Shown here piece by piece: positions 43,744 to 52,224 of a stretch of DNA of 64,000 bases. Each line of letters opens with the position of its first letter. The first letter of the stretch is position 1. The notes beneath the pieces were generated by a model that saw nothing but the letters and a program-made list of their open reading frames with translations, ran no database searches and was not told the origin of the DNA. Made by a program: the position numbers and the translations under genes. The stretch comes from Amycolatopsis sp. (lineage in GTDB: Bacteria; Actinomycetota; Actinomycetes; Mycobacteriales; Pseudonocardiaceae): positions 19,209 to 83,208 of the forward strand of contig NZ_JAODNM010000105.1 of assembly GCF_025464955.1 (NCBI RefSeq), written 5' to 3'.

Positions 43744-45369
43744 TCAGGCAGCGGCAGCGGGTTCCGGGGTGGTGGGAGCCGAAGGCTGGGTCGCGGCGCG
43801 GGGCGCGTTGCGCTTCATCGCCGCAGCGGAGACGACGCCGAGCAGTAGTACACCGATCGGCAGCAGCATGGTCACCTTGACGGCGTCGGTCAGTCCACTG
43901 TGGATGACCCCGCCGGCGAGCCGCTGGATCTGCGCAGCGACGTCCGCGGGCACGCCTGGCACCGCGGGGCCACTTGCCGGCCCGGTGCTGTATTCGCTCG
44001 CGCCCGCGGACGCCTTGGCGATTCCGTCGACGAACTGTCCCCGGTACTGCGGGGGAAGGGACGCCGCGGCCTTCACGGCCTCATTCGAAACCGAGGCCGT
44101 GATCCTCGCCTGCAGCAACACGCCGATGGTCGCCGCGCCCAGTACTCCGCCGACCTGCCGCGAGGTGTTCAGGATGCCCGACGCGGTGCCTGCCAGACGC
44201 GGTTCGACCGAGCCCATGGTCACGTTGGTCATCGGCGCGAAGATGAAGCCGATGCCGAGCCCGCTGAGCAGCAGTGCCGGGATCAGGGACCAGGCACTGG
44301 TTGTCGGCGTCGCCTGCAGGGCAATGATGCCGAGGCCGACGGCCAGCGCGGTGAGCCCGAACATGACCAGGTACTTGGCGTTGACCTTGTCCGAAGCGCG
44401 CCCGATGAACGGGGCGACGATGCCCGCCAGCAGCGACATCGGAGCGGTGAGCACTCCGGCCAGTGTCGGCGTCAGCCCGATGACCGACTGGATGTAGATC
44501 ACCAGCGGGATGAACATCCCGGTCATCGCGAACCCGACGGTGGTACCGGTGAGGGTGCCCGCCGAGAAGTTGCGGTTGCCGAACACCTCGAGCGGGACGA
44601 GCGGCTCGCGGCGGTTGATCCGTTGCCAGAACACGAAAGCGGCCAGGATCAGCACACCGGCGCCGATGATCTCGAAGATGTTGACCGGCCCGAAGACCCG
44701 GCCCCAGTCGTACTGCTGGCCGTTCTGGATGCCGAAGACGACGCAGAAGAGCCCGGCCGCCGACAGCGCGATCCCGATGAAGTCGAACGAATGCGAGTGC
44801 TTCGGCTGCCAGTCCGGGACGAAGATCAGGGCCAGCACCAGCGCGACCACGCCGATGGGCACGTTGACGATGAAGATCCACTCCCAGCCGAAGTGCTGCA
44901 CCAGCACCCCGCCGAGCAGCGGGCCGGCGATGGTGGCCAGTCCGGCGATACCGCCCCACAGCCCCATCGCGGCACCGCGTTTGGCCGGCGGGAACAGGTG
45001 CGAGATGAACGCCAGCGTCTGCGGGGTCATCAGCGCGGCGCCGAGGCCTTGGACGGCACGGGCGACGATGAGCGTTTCGACGCTGCCGGACAGCCCGCAC
45101 CACAGCGACGCGAGGGTGAACACGACCAGGCCGGCGAGGTACACCCGCTTGGGGCCGAACCGGTCACCGAGCCGCGAGGTGAACAGCATCGGCACGGCGT
45201 AGGTCAGCAGGTAGACGCTGATCACCCAGACCACCGAGTTCAGCCCGGCGTTCAGGCCGCGCAGCATCGCCGGGATCGCGATGGAGACGATGGTGGTGTC
45301 CAGCAGGATCATGAAGAAACCGATACAGAGGGCCGTCAGTGCGGCCCAGGGGTTAACTTGCTTTCTCAT
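43744..45369 (-). CDS. DHA2-family MFS drug exporter
   Basis: 541 residues, 14 membrane segments, of the EmrB/QacA type. Helix 1 carries LDTTIVSIAIPAM; the loop motif is SRLGDRFGPKRVYL; the antiporter motif C is AGLATIAGPLLGGVLVQHFGW. It would export drugs or toxic metabolites with protons. Its ATG lies within the end of the PadR gene (17-base overlap), so the regulator and pump form an operon. An extracellular/periplasmic loop is present near 440-500. Palindromic repeat copy A lies just past the stop. Confidence 0.92.
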   Translation of the reverse strand: MRKQVNPWAALTALCIGFFMILLDTTIVSIAIPAMLRGLNAGLNSVVWVISVYLLTYAVPMLFTSRLGDRFGPKRVYLAGLVVFTLASLWCGLSGSVETLIVARAVQGLGAALMTPQTLAFISHLFPPAKRGAAMGLWGGIAGLATIAGPLLGGVLVQHFGWEWIFIVNVPIGVVALVLALIFVPDWQPKHSHSFDFIGIALSAAGLFCVVFGIQNGQQYDWGRVFGPVNIFEIIGAGVLILAAFVFWQRINRREPLVPLEVFGNRNFSAGTLTGTTVGFAMTGMFIPLVIYIQSVIGLTPTLAGVLTAPMSLLAGIVAPFIGRASDKVNAKYLVMFGLTALAVGLGIIALQATPTTSAWSLIPALLLSGLGIGFIFAPMTNVTMGSVEPRLAGTASGILNTSRQVGGVLGAATIGVLLQARITASVSNEAVKAAASLPPQYRGQFVDGIAKASAGASEYSTGPASGPAVPGVPADVAAQIQRLAGGVIHSGLTDAVKVTMLLPIGVLLLGVVSAAAMKRNAPRAATQPSAPTTPEPAAAA

Positions 45370-45982
45370 CGTCTTTTTCCTTTGGTACCAAAGTACGATC
45401 TTTTGGGCAGGGGTGGTCGCCGATGAAGGGCACGGCGCCGGATTCGAGATCGGCGATCAGGCGCGTCGTCCAGGCCAGTTCGAACGCCCGTCGATCGCTG
45501 GCGAAGCGCCAGTCGAGCCAGTAGACCGGCGGCGTCTCGTTCTTGATCAGCGTCTCGAGGACGGCCTGGTCAAGGGCGACGTCGGCCCTGAGATGCAGCT
45601 CCCGATGCCGTAGCTGCAGGATCGCGTCCGCGGGCCCGAGTTCGTCGACGACGCCCAGCCCGCTGAGGAACTCGGGATACTCCGTCGCCGGCACGCTGAG
45701 CATGACCTGAGCGCGCTCGACAAAGGCGTCGCGACCCGCTTCGGTCATCCCGTAGACGGTCCGTTCGGGACGCCGTCCGTCCCGCTGAGTGTCGACGATC
45801 TTGACGTAGTCGGCGGCCAGTAGCCGCTCGACAGTGTGGTAGAGCGAACCCGCGGCGACCCGTGCCCGGGATTCGAAATGCCGTTCGCGCATGAGCTGCG
45901 CCATCTCGTACGGATGCATCGGCCGCTCGTGCAGGAGTTCCAGCACGGCGATCGCGAGCGCGGTGAGCTTTGCTGCCCCCAT
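45353..45982 (-). CDS. PadR-family repressor of the DHA2 exporter
   Basis: 209 residues: winged helix-turn-helix (LTALAIAVLELLHERPMHPYEMAQLM, VAAGSLYHTVERLLAADYV) and a C-terminal dimer helix region typical of PadR. It precedes the pump by a 17-base overlap and probably represses the operon until a toxic compound binds. An inverted repeat GACTAT-N10-ATAGTC lies upstream (46028-46049) and matches the usual PadR operator pattern. Confidence 0.88.
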   Translation of the reverse strand: MGAAKLTALAIAVLELLHERPMHPYEMAQLMRERHFESRARVAAGSLYHTVERLLAADYVKIVDTQRDGRRPERTVYGMTEAGRDAFVERAQVMLSVPATEYPEFLSGLGVVDELGPADAILQLRHRELHLRADVALDQAVLETLIKNETPPVYWLDWRFASDRRAFELAWTTRLIADLESGAVPFIGDHPCPKDRTLVPKEKDDEKAS

Positions 45983-46027
45983 GATCTTTATCCCCCTCGG
46001 AGGAGTCCCCGTCGTTTATTCCACATG

Positions 46028-46049
46028 GACTATACGTCGCAGAATAGTC
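46028..46049. promoter_or_regulatory. Likely PadR operator
   Basis: Arms GACTAT and ATAGTC, spacer of ten bases, 46 bases ahead of the PadR start. Known PadR sites share an ATxxT-type half-site with about ten bases between. Confidence 0.5.
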
Positions 46050-46094
46050 AACTGTCCAGGGTTATGTGAAGCGGCGGCAGGAATTCTAGCGGTG

Positions 46095-46616
46095 CTAGAT
46101 CTCCGGGCCGACGGCTCCGTCGAGCTGCTCGCGCAGGATGTCCATCTGGCCGGCGTGGCGCGCGGTTTCTTCGATGAGGTGCAGGTAGATCCAGCGCAGC
46201 GACACCGTGCCGTGGGTGCGATGGAGCCCGGTGTCGCTCAGCTGGTGGGCACGCGCGACCTCGCGAGAGAGCTCGCACTGGGCGTCGTACTCGGCGATGA
46301 GGCTTGCCACCGTCTCCTCGGGCTCGAGCCGGAAGTCGGCGTCCGGGTCCTCGTCGGTCCACGGAACCGGCGGCAGGTCCTCGGCCGGGATGCCCGCGAG
46401 GACTCGCTGGAACCAGCCCAGCTCGACCCAGCGCAGGTGTTTGACCAAGCCGCCGAGCGTGGTCGCCGAAGGCACGAGCCGTTTCCGAGCAGCGGATTCC
46501 GAGGTGCCGAGCAGCTTCGCCCTGGCCACCGCGCGATAGTTGTCCAGGAAGGCCTCGAACAGGGCGCGTTCGTCCGCGGTTGTTGCCTGCGCGGCCAGCG
46601 TCAGTGGTTCCGTCAT
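46095..46616 (-). CDS. DinB/DUF664-family protein
   Basis: 173 residues forming the four-helix DinB fold: ERALFEAFLDNYRAVARAKL, LVKHLRWVELGWFQRVLAG (His at the metal site) and LRWIYLHLIEETARHAGQMDIL (second and third His). Many actinobacterial members are mycothiol-dependent S-transferases or metal-dependent enzymes; the actual substrate here is unknown. ATG start. Transcribed toward the PadR operon; a 112-base gap holds the PadR operator. Confidence 0.82.
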   Translation of the reverse strand: MTEPLTLAAQATTADERALFEAFLDNYRAVARAKLLGTSESAARKRLVPSATTLGGLVKHLRWVELGWFQRVLAGIPAEDLPPVPWTDEDPDADFRLEPEETVASLIAEYDAQCELSREVARAHQLSDTGLHRTHGTVSLRWIYLHLIEETARHAGQMDILREQLDGAVGPEI

Positions 46617-46656
46617 GTCGGCAAGCTACCCGCCGACACCGACAAATTCCGACCGA

Positions 46657-46875
46657 TTACCTCGGCAGGGCGGACGCGCGCCAGGCCCCTTGGCCAGGAT
46701 GCGGCGGCTGCCGCACCGACCGTGACCGGTCGCTCCACCACGAGCGCTTGGCAGGCTTCGTCGGCGCCGGGCGGGAAGACGACGCGACCGCGGCGACGAC
46801 GGCCGCCAGCGCGGCCAACTCGGCGTCGTCCGGGTTGCCTCGGACGATCCGCAGTACCGGCCTGTTCTCGCTCAT
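46657..46875 (-). CDS. accE: Acyl-CoA carboxylase epsilon subunit
   Basis: A 72-residue protein beginning MSENRPVLRIVRGNPDDAELAALAAVVAAV, the signature of the AccE family that binds and stabilises the carboxyltransferase. A poorly conserved basic, Trp-containing tail follows. It begins seven bases past accD5's stop, with TGAGGTG serving as its ribosome site; an in-frame GTG six bases upstream is possible. Same arrangement as M. tuberculosis accD5-accE5. Confidence 0.88.
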   Translation of the reverse strand: MSENRPVLRIVRGNPDDAELAALAAVVAAVASSSRPAPTKPAKRSWWSDRSRSVRQPPHPGQGAWRASALPR

Positions 46876-46882
46876 ACGCACC

Positions 46883-48529
46883 TCACAGGGGGATGTTGCC
46901 GTGCTTCTTCGGCGGCAGGGTCTCCCGCTTGTCCCGCAGCAGGGTCAGCGCGCGGGCGACGTGGCCGCGCGTGTGGGCCGGCACGATGACCGAGTCGAGG
47001 TACCCGCGTTCGGCCGCGGCGTACGGGTTGAGCAGCGTGTCCTCGTACTCCGCGATCAGTTCCGCTCGCAACGCGTCGACGTCCTTGCCGTCTTCGGCGG
47101 CCTTGGTGAGGGTTTTGCGGTGCACGATGTTCGCCGCGCCCTGCGCGCCCATGACAGCGACCTGCGCCGTCGGCCACGCCAGGTTCAGGTCCGCGCCGAG
47201 GTGCTTCGAGCCCATGACGTCGTACGCGCCACCGAAGGCCTTGCGCGTGATGACGGTGACGAGTGGGACGGTCGCTTCGGCGTAGGCGTAGATCAGCTTC
47301 GCGCCGCGCCGGATGATCCCGTTCCACTCCTGTTCGGTGCCCGGCAGGAAGCCCGGGACGTCGACCAGGGTCAGGACCGGCACGTTGAACGCGTCGCAGG
47401 TGCGGACGAACCGCGCGGCCTTCTCGGACGCGTCGATGTCGAGGCAGCCGGCGAACTGCGTCGGCTGGTTGGCCACGACGCCGACGCTGTGGCCGTTCAC
47501 GCGGCCGAAGCCGACCAGGATGTTCGGCGCGAACAGCTCGTGGACCTCGAGGAACTCCCCGTCGTCGACGATGCGCGTGATCACCTCGTGCATGTCGTAC
47601 GGCGTGTTCGGCGAGTCGGGGATCAGCGTGTCCAGCTCGCGGTCGGCGTCGGTGACGTCGTCGAAGAGGCTGCTGCCTTCGCCCGCGAGGTCGCCGGACT
47701 CGAACACCGGCGCGTCGGACAGGTTGTTCGACGGCAGGTAGGACAGCAGTTCCTTGACGTAGGCGATCGCGTCCTCGTCGTCGGAGCCGAGGTAGTGCGC
47801 GACCCCGGACTTCGTGTTGTGTGTGCGGGCGCCGCCGAGCTCCTCGAACGTGACCTCTTCGCCGGTCACCGTCTTCACGACGTCGGGGCCGGTGATGAAC
47901 ATCTGTGAGGTCTCGTCGACCATCACCACGAAGTCGGTCAGCGCGGGGGAGTAGACGTGCCCGCCGGCGTTCGCGCCCATGATCAGCGAGATCTGCGGGA
48001 TCACCCCGGACGCGTGCACGTTGCGGCGGAAGATCTCGCCGTAGAGGCCCAGCGAGACGACGCCTTCCTGGATACGCGCGCCACCGCCTTCGTTGATGCC
48101 GACGATCGGGCGGCCGGTCTTGATCGCCAGGTCCATCACCTTGACGATCTTTTCGCCGTAGACCTCGCCGAGCGAGCCGCCGAAGACGGCCACGTCCTGG
48201 CTGAACACACAGATTCCGCGGCCGTCGACGGTGCCGTACCCGGTCACCACGCCGTCGCCGTACGGGCGGTTCTTCTCCTGCCCGAAGTTCACCGAGCGGT
48301 GCTTGGCGAGCTCGTCGAGCTCGATGAACGAGCCCGGGTCCAGCAGCAGGTCGATGCGTTCGCGTGCGGTCTTCTTGCCCTTGGCGTGCTGTTTCTCCAC
48401 TGCCCGCACCGAACCGGCGTGCACGGCCTCGTCGTACCGGCGGTACAGGTCGGCGAGCTTGCCGGCGGTGGTGTGGATGTCCGGTTCTTCTGCGGGAGGC
48501 GTCCCGATCGGTTCCGTCGCACTGCTCAT
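46883..48529 (-). CDS. accD5: Acyl-CoA (propionyl-CoA) carboxylase beta subunit, carboxyltransferase
   Basis: Moves the carboxyl from carboxybiotin to propionyl-CoA, giving methylmalonyl-CoA. 548 residues of two crotonase-fold halves: KKTARERIDLLLDPGSFIEL and GGGARIQEGVVSLGLYGEIF in the first, and VPGFLPGTEQEWNGIIRRGA plus TVITRKAFGGAYDVMGSKHL in the second, where the oxyanion-hole Gly-Ala sit. The ATG is followed by the family N terminus; a longer frame is not conserved. It precedes accE by seven bases and is divergent from the PPOX gene. Confidence 0.96.
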   Translation of the reverse strand: MSSATEPIGTPPAEEPDIHTTAGKLADLYRRYDEAVHAGSVRAVEKQHAKGKKTARERIDLLLDPGSFIELDELAKHRSVNFGQEKNRPYGDGVVTGYGTVDGRGICVFSQDVAVFGGSLGEVYGEKIVKVMDLAIKTGRPIVGINEGGGARIQEGVVSLGLYGEIFRRNVHASGVIPQISLIMGANAGGHVYSPALTDFVVMVDETSQMFITGPDVVKTVTGEEVTFEELGGARTHNTKSGVAHYLGSDDEDAIAYVKELLSYLPSNNLSDAPVFESGDLAGEGSSLFDDVTDADRELDTLIPDSPNTPYDMHEVITRIVDDGEFLEVHELFAPNILVGFGRVNGHSVGVVANQPTQFAGCLDIDASEKAARFVRTCDAFNVPVLTLVDVPGFLPGTEQEWNGIIRRGAKLIYAYAEATVPLVTVITRKAFGGAYDVMGSKHLGADLNLAWPTAQVAVMGAQGAANIVHRKTLTKAAEDGKDVDALRAELIAEYEDTLLNPYAAAERGYLDSVIVPAHTRGHVARALTLLRDKRETLPPKKHGNIPL

Positions 48530-48593
48530 GGTCCGCCAGCTTAACGAACGTTCACGTCTCTCGCGTGTGTCGTAGGCAACGTCCACGGCTGAA

Positions 48594-48599
48594 TAGAGT
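48594..48599 (+). promoter_or_regulatory. Minus-10 hexamer TAGAGT of a leaderless promoter
   Basis: TAGAGT ends seven bases before the ATG at 48607, so the transcript probably starts at or next to the start codon. No ribosome site is visible ahead of that ATG. Confidence 0.5.
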
Positions 48600-48606
48600 C
48601 GTCGTT

Positions 48607-49002
48607 ATGGGTATTCCACTGAGCGACGCCGTCCGTGACCTCGTCGACGGCAAAAACTACGCCACGCTCGCCACGATCAATGCCGACGGCGGCCCGCAGA
48701 CTTCGGCGATGTGGGTCGGGCGGGACGGCGACGAACTGCTGTTCTCGACGGTTGCCGGGCGGCTCAAGGACCGCAATATGCGGCGCGATCCCAGGGTCAG
48801 CGTGACGATCATGGACCGGGCCGACCCGGAGCGGTACACCGAGATCCGGGGCCGGGTGACGATCACCTCCGACGGCGGCCGCGAGCTGGACGACACCCTG
48901 TCGTGGAAGTACGACGGCAAGGACGCGGGCGAAGACGCGCCCGGCGCTGTCCGGGTGGTCGTCCGGGTCGCCGCGGACAAGGTGACCGGTCACGTCTCCT
49001 AG
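48607..49002 (+). CDS. PPOX-class F420-dependent oxidoreductase
   Basis: 131 residues of split beta-barrel fold: YATLATINADGGPQTSAMWVGRDGDELLFSTVAGRLKDRNMRRDPRVSV, the pattern of the F420/FMN-binding pyridoxamine-oxidase-like proteins common in actinobacteria. It probably reduces an unknown substrate with F420H2. ATG start with a TAGAGT seven bases before, i.e. leaderless; the frame upstream is antisense to accD5 and not used. Divergent from accD5. Confidence 0.8.
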   Translation: MGIPLSDAVRDLVDGKNYATLATINADGGPQTSAMWVGRDGDELLFSTVAGRLKDRNMRRDPRVSVTIMDRADPERYTEIRGRVTITSDGGRELDDTLSWKYDGKDAGEDAPGAVRVVVRVAADKVTGHVS

Positions 49003-49011
49003 GCGGCCGCG

Positions 49012-49065
49012 AGGACTCGTGAGCGTTCCTGCCGGTTCTAGGCGGCCGGAACGCGCATGAGTCCT
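49012..49065. terminator. Bidirectional inverted repeat between PPOX and amidase genes
   Basis: Arms AGGACTCGTGAGCGTTCC (49012-49029) and GGAACGCGCATGAGTCCT (49048-49065), 18 bases with two mismatches and an 18-base loop, exactly filling the gap between the two convergent stops. No T-run. Confidence 0.7.
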
Positions 49066-50466
49066 TCAGGCGTGAACGAGCGGACGTCGGTCAGCCCAGG
49101 GTTTGGCTTGTTCGAGCTGCGCGGCGACGCGCAGCAACAGGTCTTCTCGTCCATAGCCGGCGACGAGTTGCACGCCGACCGGCAGGCCGTCGCGTGTCCA
49201 GTGCAGGGGCAGGGAAATCGCCGGCTGGCCCGAAGCGTTGAACGCGGCGGTGAAGATGCCGGGGTCGACGTCGCCGAGGTCCGCCAGCGGTGGCGGTGGC
49301 GTCGGCATGGTCGGGGTGAGCAGCAGGTCCCAGCGGTCGTCGGTCCACCATCGTTCGATCTCCCGGCCGTGTGCGCGCAGGCTGTCGACACCTTCGGAGA
49401 ACTGTGCGCCGGAGATCGTCGCCCCGGCTTGGGCGCCGCCCCAGCTTCCCGGCTCGACTTCGTCTTCGGTGAGCGGGCGACCGAGCCGTTGCTCCCAAAG
49501 GTCGAGCCCGCGCTTCGCCACTACGGCCATGGCCATTCCGAACGCCGGTGGGAATCCGCCCCGGGTGAGTGCCGCCGGGAAGCCGTCGGCGACGTCGTGG
49601 CCGAGTTCGTCGAGTAGGTTCGCGGCCGCGCGGGCGCCGGCTTCGCAGGCAGGATCGATCTTCGCGCTTGCTGTCGGATCGGTGGTGAGCACGCCGATCC
49701 GGAGTCGCCCCGGAGCCGCACCGACTTCGGCGAGGAACGGCCGGACCGGGGTCGGCGCGCAGAACGGATCTCCCGCCCGGTGACCACTGACGATATCGAG
49801 CACGGCCGCCACATCGCGAACCGTTCGTGCCAAACACATTTCCGAAGCGAGGCCGGCGAGGTTGTCGACGAACATGTCGGGCCCGGCCGACACCCGGCCG
49901 CGGCTGCCTTTGAGGCCCACGACGCCACAGTACGCGGCGGGTGCGCGGATCGAGCCGGCCGCGTCGGTGCCTTCGGCGATCGCCACCATGCCGGCGGCGA
50001 CGGCAGCGGCCGATCCGCCACTCGAGCCTGCCGTGGTTCGCGCCGTGTCCCATGGGTTGCGCGCCGGCCCCCAGGCGGCTGAATCGGTGGAAGCCAGCGA
50101 GGCGCCCATTTCCGGGGTGTTGGTTTTGCCGACCAGTACGAACCCGGCCGCACGCATTCGTTCCACGTAGAAGGAATCATGGTCGGCTCGGTAGCCGGCG
50201 GCTTTCGCCCCGAGGATGCCCTGCGACGTCAAGTCGCCCTTGGAGACGAGTGACAGGTCCTTCATCAGATAAGGCACGCCTCGGAACGGTCCGTCGGGAG
50301 CAGAACGCGCTTCGGCTCGCGCCTTTTCGAAAAGCGGGATGATCACGGCGTTGAGTGCGGGGTTGAGCTTCTCGATACGCTCGATCGCTTCCTCGGCGAG
50401 CTCTTCCGGCGAGGCCTGTCCGGTGCGGACGAGCTCGGCTTGGGCTGTCGCGTCCAGAACCATCAC
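49066..50466 (-). CDS. Amidase-signature-family amidase
   Basis: 466 residues. The Ser-cisSer-Lys triad is present: Lys in PYLMKDLSLV, cis-Ser in TAGSSGGSAAAVAAGM and nucleophile Ser in GTDAAGSIRAPAAYCG. Such enzymes hydrolyse amides, nylon oligomers or aryl amides; the specific substrate is unknown. The sequence is fuller than the GatA type and GatB/C are not nearby, so it is not the tRNA amidotransferase. Starts at GTG or at the next codon ATG. Convergent with the PPOX gene; 57 bases after the MDR gene start side. Confidence 0.88.
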   Translation of the reverse strand: MMVLDATAQAELVRTGQASPEELAEEAIERIEKLNPALNAVIIPLFEKARAEARSAPDGPFRGVPYLMKDLSLVSKGDLTSQGILGAKAAGYRADHDSFYVERMRAAGFVLVGKTNTPEMGASLASTDSAAWGPARNPWDTARTTAGSSGGSAAAVAAGMVAIAEGTDAAGSIRAPAAYCGVVGLKGSRGRVSAGPDMFVDNLAGLASEMCLARTVRDVAAVLDIVSGHRAGDPFCAPTPVRPFLAEVGAAPGRLRIGVLTTDPTASAKIDPACEAGARAAANLLDELGHDVADGFPAALTRGGFPPAFGMAMAVVAKRGLDLWEQRLGRPLTEDEVEPGSWGGAQAGATISGAQFSEGVDSLRAHGREIERWWTDDRWDLLLTPTMPTPPPPLADLGDVDPGIFTAAFNASGQPAISLPLHWTRDGLPVGVQLVAGYGREDLLLRVAAQLEQAKPWADRRPLVHA

Positions 50467-50523
50467 TTCCCCCAGCTTGGTCGTTGATGCGACTGTAGAC
50501 TCACGAGCCTCGCGCGGTGTCGA

Positions 50524-51456
50524 TCAGAGCGTCGGCGAAAGCAGTACTCGGCCGAGGTTTTCGCGCGCTTCGATGAGGCGATGGGCTTCCGCGGCCTGGT
50601 CGAGCGGCAGCGTCCGATGGACTGCCGGCCGGAGTTCGCCCGCGGCCGTCAACTTCCACAGCTTGTCCCGGTGCTCGTCGTAGCGGTCGCGCCGCAACGT
50701 CGCGAACTGGCCCATCGAGAAGCCGATGACTCCCTTGCTCTGCATGCGCAACTCGTTCACATCGACGTTCCCGCCGACGCCGTTGTAGGTGATCAGGCGC
50801 CCGAACGGTTTCACGGCGTCGAGGCTCTGCCGGAAGACGTCACCGCCGACCCCGTCGAGCACGATGTCGACGGGCTCGCCCCAGTGATCCTGCGAGTAGA
50901 AGACGACGTCGTCGGCACCCAGCCCGCGTACGAAATCCGCCTTCGACGTCGAGCCGACGGCGGCGATCACGCGGCCGGCGCCGAGCAGTTTCGCGAGCTG
51001 GACGGTGAGGTGCCCGACGCCTCCCGCGGCCGCCGTCACCAGCACGGAGTCACCAGGGCGCACCGCGGCGATGTGCAGAGTGCCCAAAGCGACCTGGCCG
51101 CCGCGGACCAGCGCCAGCGCCGCTTCGTCGCTGACATCGTCCGGCACCGGGACCGCGAAACCGGCGTTGACCAGTGCGAACTCGGCGTAGGCGCCGCTGA
51201 ACGCCATCCCCGCCGCGCGTTGTCCGACGCGCCATCCGCGGACGTTGATGCCCATCCCGACCACCCGGCCGACCACGTCGCCGCCTGGCGCGTGCGGAAG
51301 CGACGGGCCGCCGTGAGTCAGCCGGACGACGGGCAGGGTGACACCCGCGAACGTCACTTCGAGCAGCAGCTCGTCCGGGCCGAGTTCCGGCCGCGGTAGG
51401 CGCTCGACCCGCAGGACCTCGGGTCCGCCGTAGCCGTGGAAACGGACTGTCCGCAC
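50524..51456 (-). CDS. Zinc-independent MDR oxidoreductase (quinone reductase type)
   Basis: 310 residues: GroES-like N-terminal half (PELGPDELLLEVTFAG, HAPGGDVVGRVVGMG) and a Rossmann half with NADP motif TAAAGGVGHLTVQLA (about 146-160) and GVGGDVFRQSL. No zinc-binding Cys cluster, so it belongs to the quinone oxidoreductase group. The GTG start has GTGGAGG about eight bases ahead. Divergent from a TetR regulator with tandem operator-like palindromes between, hence probably induced by a toxic compound. Confidence 0.85.
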   Translation of the reverse strand: MRTVRFHGYGGPEVLRVERLPRPELGPDELLLEVTFAGVTLPVVRLTHGGPSLPHAPGGDVVGRVVGMGINVRGWRVGQRAAGMAFSGAYAEFALVNAGFAVPVPDDVSDEAALALVRGGQVALGTLHIAAVRPGDSVLVTAAAGGVGHLTVQLAKLLGAGRVIAAVGSTSKADFVRGLGADDVVFYSQDHWGEPVDIVLDGVGGDVFRQSLDAVKPFGRLITYNGVGGNVDVNELRMQSKGVIGFSMGQFATLRRDRYDEHRDKLWKLTAAGELRPAVHRTLPLDQAAEAHRLIEARENLGRVLLSPTL

Positions 51457-51469
51457 TACTGGCCTCCAC

Positions 51470-51500
51470 TTCAACAGTGTTTAAGTTCAACGGTGTTGAA
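51470..51500. promoter_or_regulatory. Two tandem TetR operator-like palindromes
   Basis: TTCAACAGTGTTTAA at 51470-51484 and TTCAACGGTGTTGAA at 51486-51500, each a 15-base near-palindrome, 16 bases apart, between the divergent MDR and TetR genes. The outer arms ACTTCAACA and TGTTGAAGT pair over 35 bases too. Confidence 0.7.
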
Positions 51501-51549
51501 GTTTGCGGCATACTGGCGCCGTCCGTCAACACCGTGAGGAGAGTCGTCG

Positions 51550-52167
51550 ATGCGTTTGACCCGTGACCAGGTGCTCGCCGGTGCGCTGGGGCTGCTCGAC
51601 GAAGTCGGCATCGACGGCCTGAGCATGCGACGGCTCGCGTCCGTGCTGGGCGTCCAGAACGGCGCCACCTACTGGCACTTCCCGAGCAAGCAGGCCCTGC
51701 TGGAAGCGATGGCGGAGGCGATGCTTGCCGATCTCACCCTGGGGCTTGACGAGCGTTTACCTTGGTACGAAAGGATTTCCGAGCTGGCGCAGCGGCTACG
51801 GAGCGCGCTGCTGGCCCACCGCGATGGCGCGCGGATCTTCTCCGGGGTCTTCGTCCCGTTGCCCAACGCGCTGGCGTACGGCGAGACGATGATCGGCCTG
51901 TTGCGCGGCGCCGGCCGCAGCAGCCGGGACGCGGCCTGGGCGGTCGACACGATCACGTACTACGTCGTCGGCCACACCATCGAGGAGCAACTCGCGGCGG
52001 GTCTCCCCGATGGCGGACGGGACGCCGTCGCGCGCCTGACCGACGCGCTCGATCCCGCCCACCACCCGAACATGCTCGCCGCCCTCGACGACATCCCCGT
52101 GCCGCACACCGAGGATCACTTCGCGTACGGGCTCGGAGTGATCATCGCCGGACTGCGCTCGGCCTGA
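51550..52167 (+). CDS. TetR-family regulator (TetR class C-terminal domain)
   Basis: 205 residues. N-terminal helix-turn-helix RDQVLAGALGLLDEVGIDGL and LSMRRLASVLGVQNGATYWH, with KQALLEAMAEAML as helix 4; the C-terminal part has the RISELAQRLRSALLAHRDGARIF pattern of the tetracycline-repressor class. ATG start behind GTGAGGAGA. It most likely represses the divergent oxidoreductase and itself through the tandem palindromes. Its stop runs straight into a repeat array. Confidence 0.9.
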   Translation: MRLTRDQVLAGALGLLDEVGIDGLSMRRLASVLGVQNGATYWHFPSKQALLEAMAEAMLADLTLGLDERLPWYERISELAQRLRSALLAHRDGARIFSGVFVPLPNALAYGETMIGLLRGAGRSSRDAAWAVDTITYYVVGHTIEEQLAAGLPDGGRDAVARLTDALDPAHHPNMLAALDDIPVPHTEDHFAYGLGVIIAGLRSA

Positions 52168-52222
52168 ACGTGGGACTCGGTCGGCTTGAACGTGGGACTC
52201 GCGGGCTTGAACGTGGGACTCG
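52165..52222. repeat. Tandem array of GAACGTGGGACTC units (third array)
   Basis: Three exact copies of TGAACGTGGGACTCG at 52165-52179, 52187-52201 and 52208-52222 (period 22 and 21). The first unit includes the TetR stop codon TGA. The array fills the gap between convergent TetR and KAS III genes. Confidence 0.9.
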
Positions 52223-52224
52223 CG

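Noticed and set aside
49066..50466. GatA subunit of the tRNA amidotransferase
   Set aside because: Sequence lacks the GatA-type C terminus, and gatB/gatC are not adjacent.
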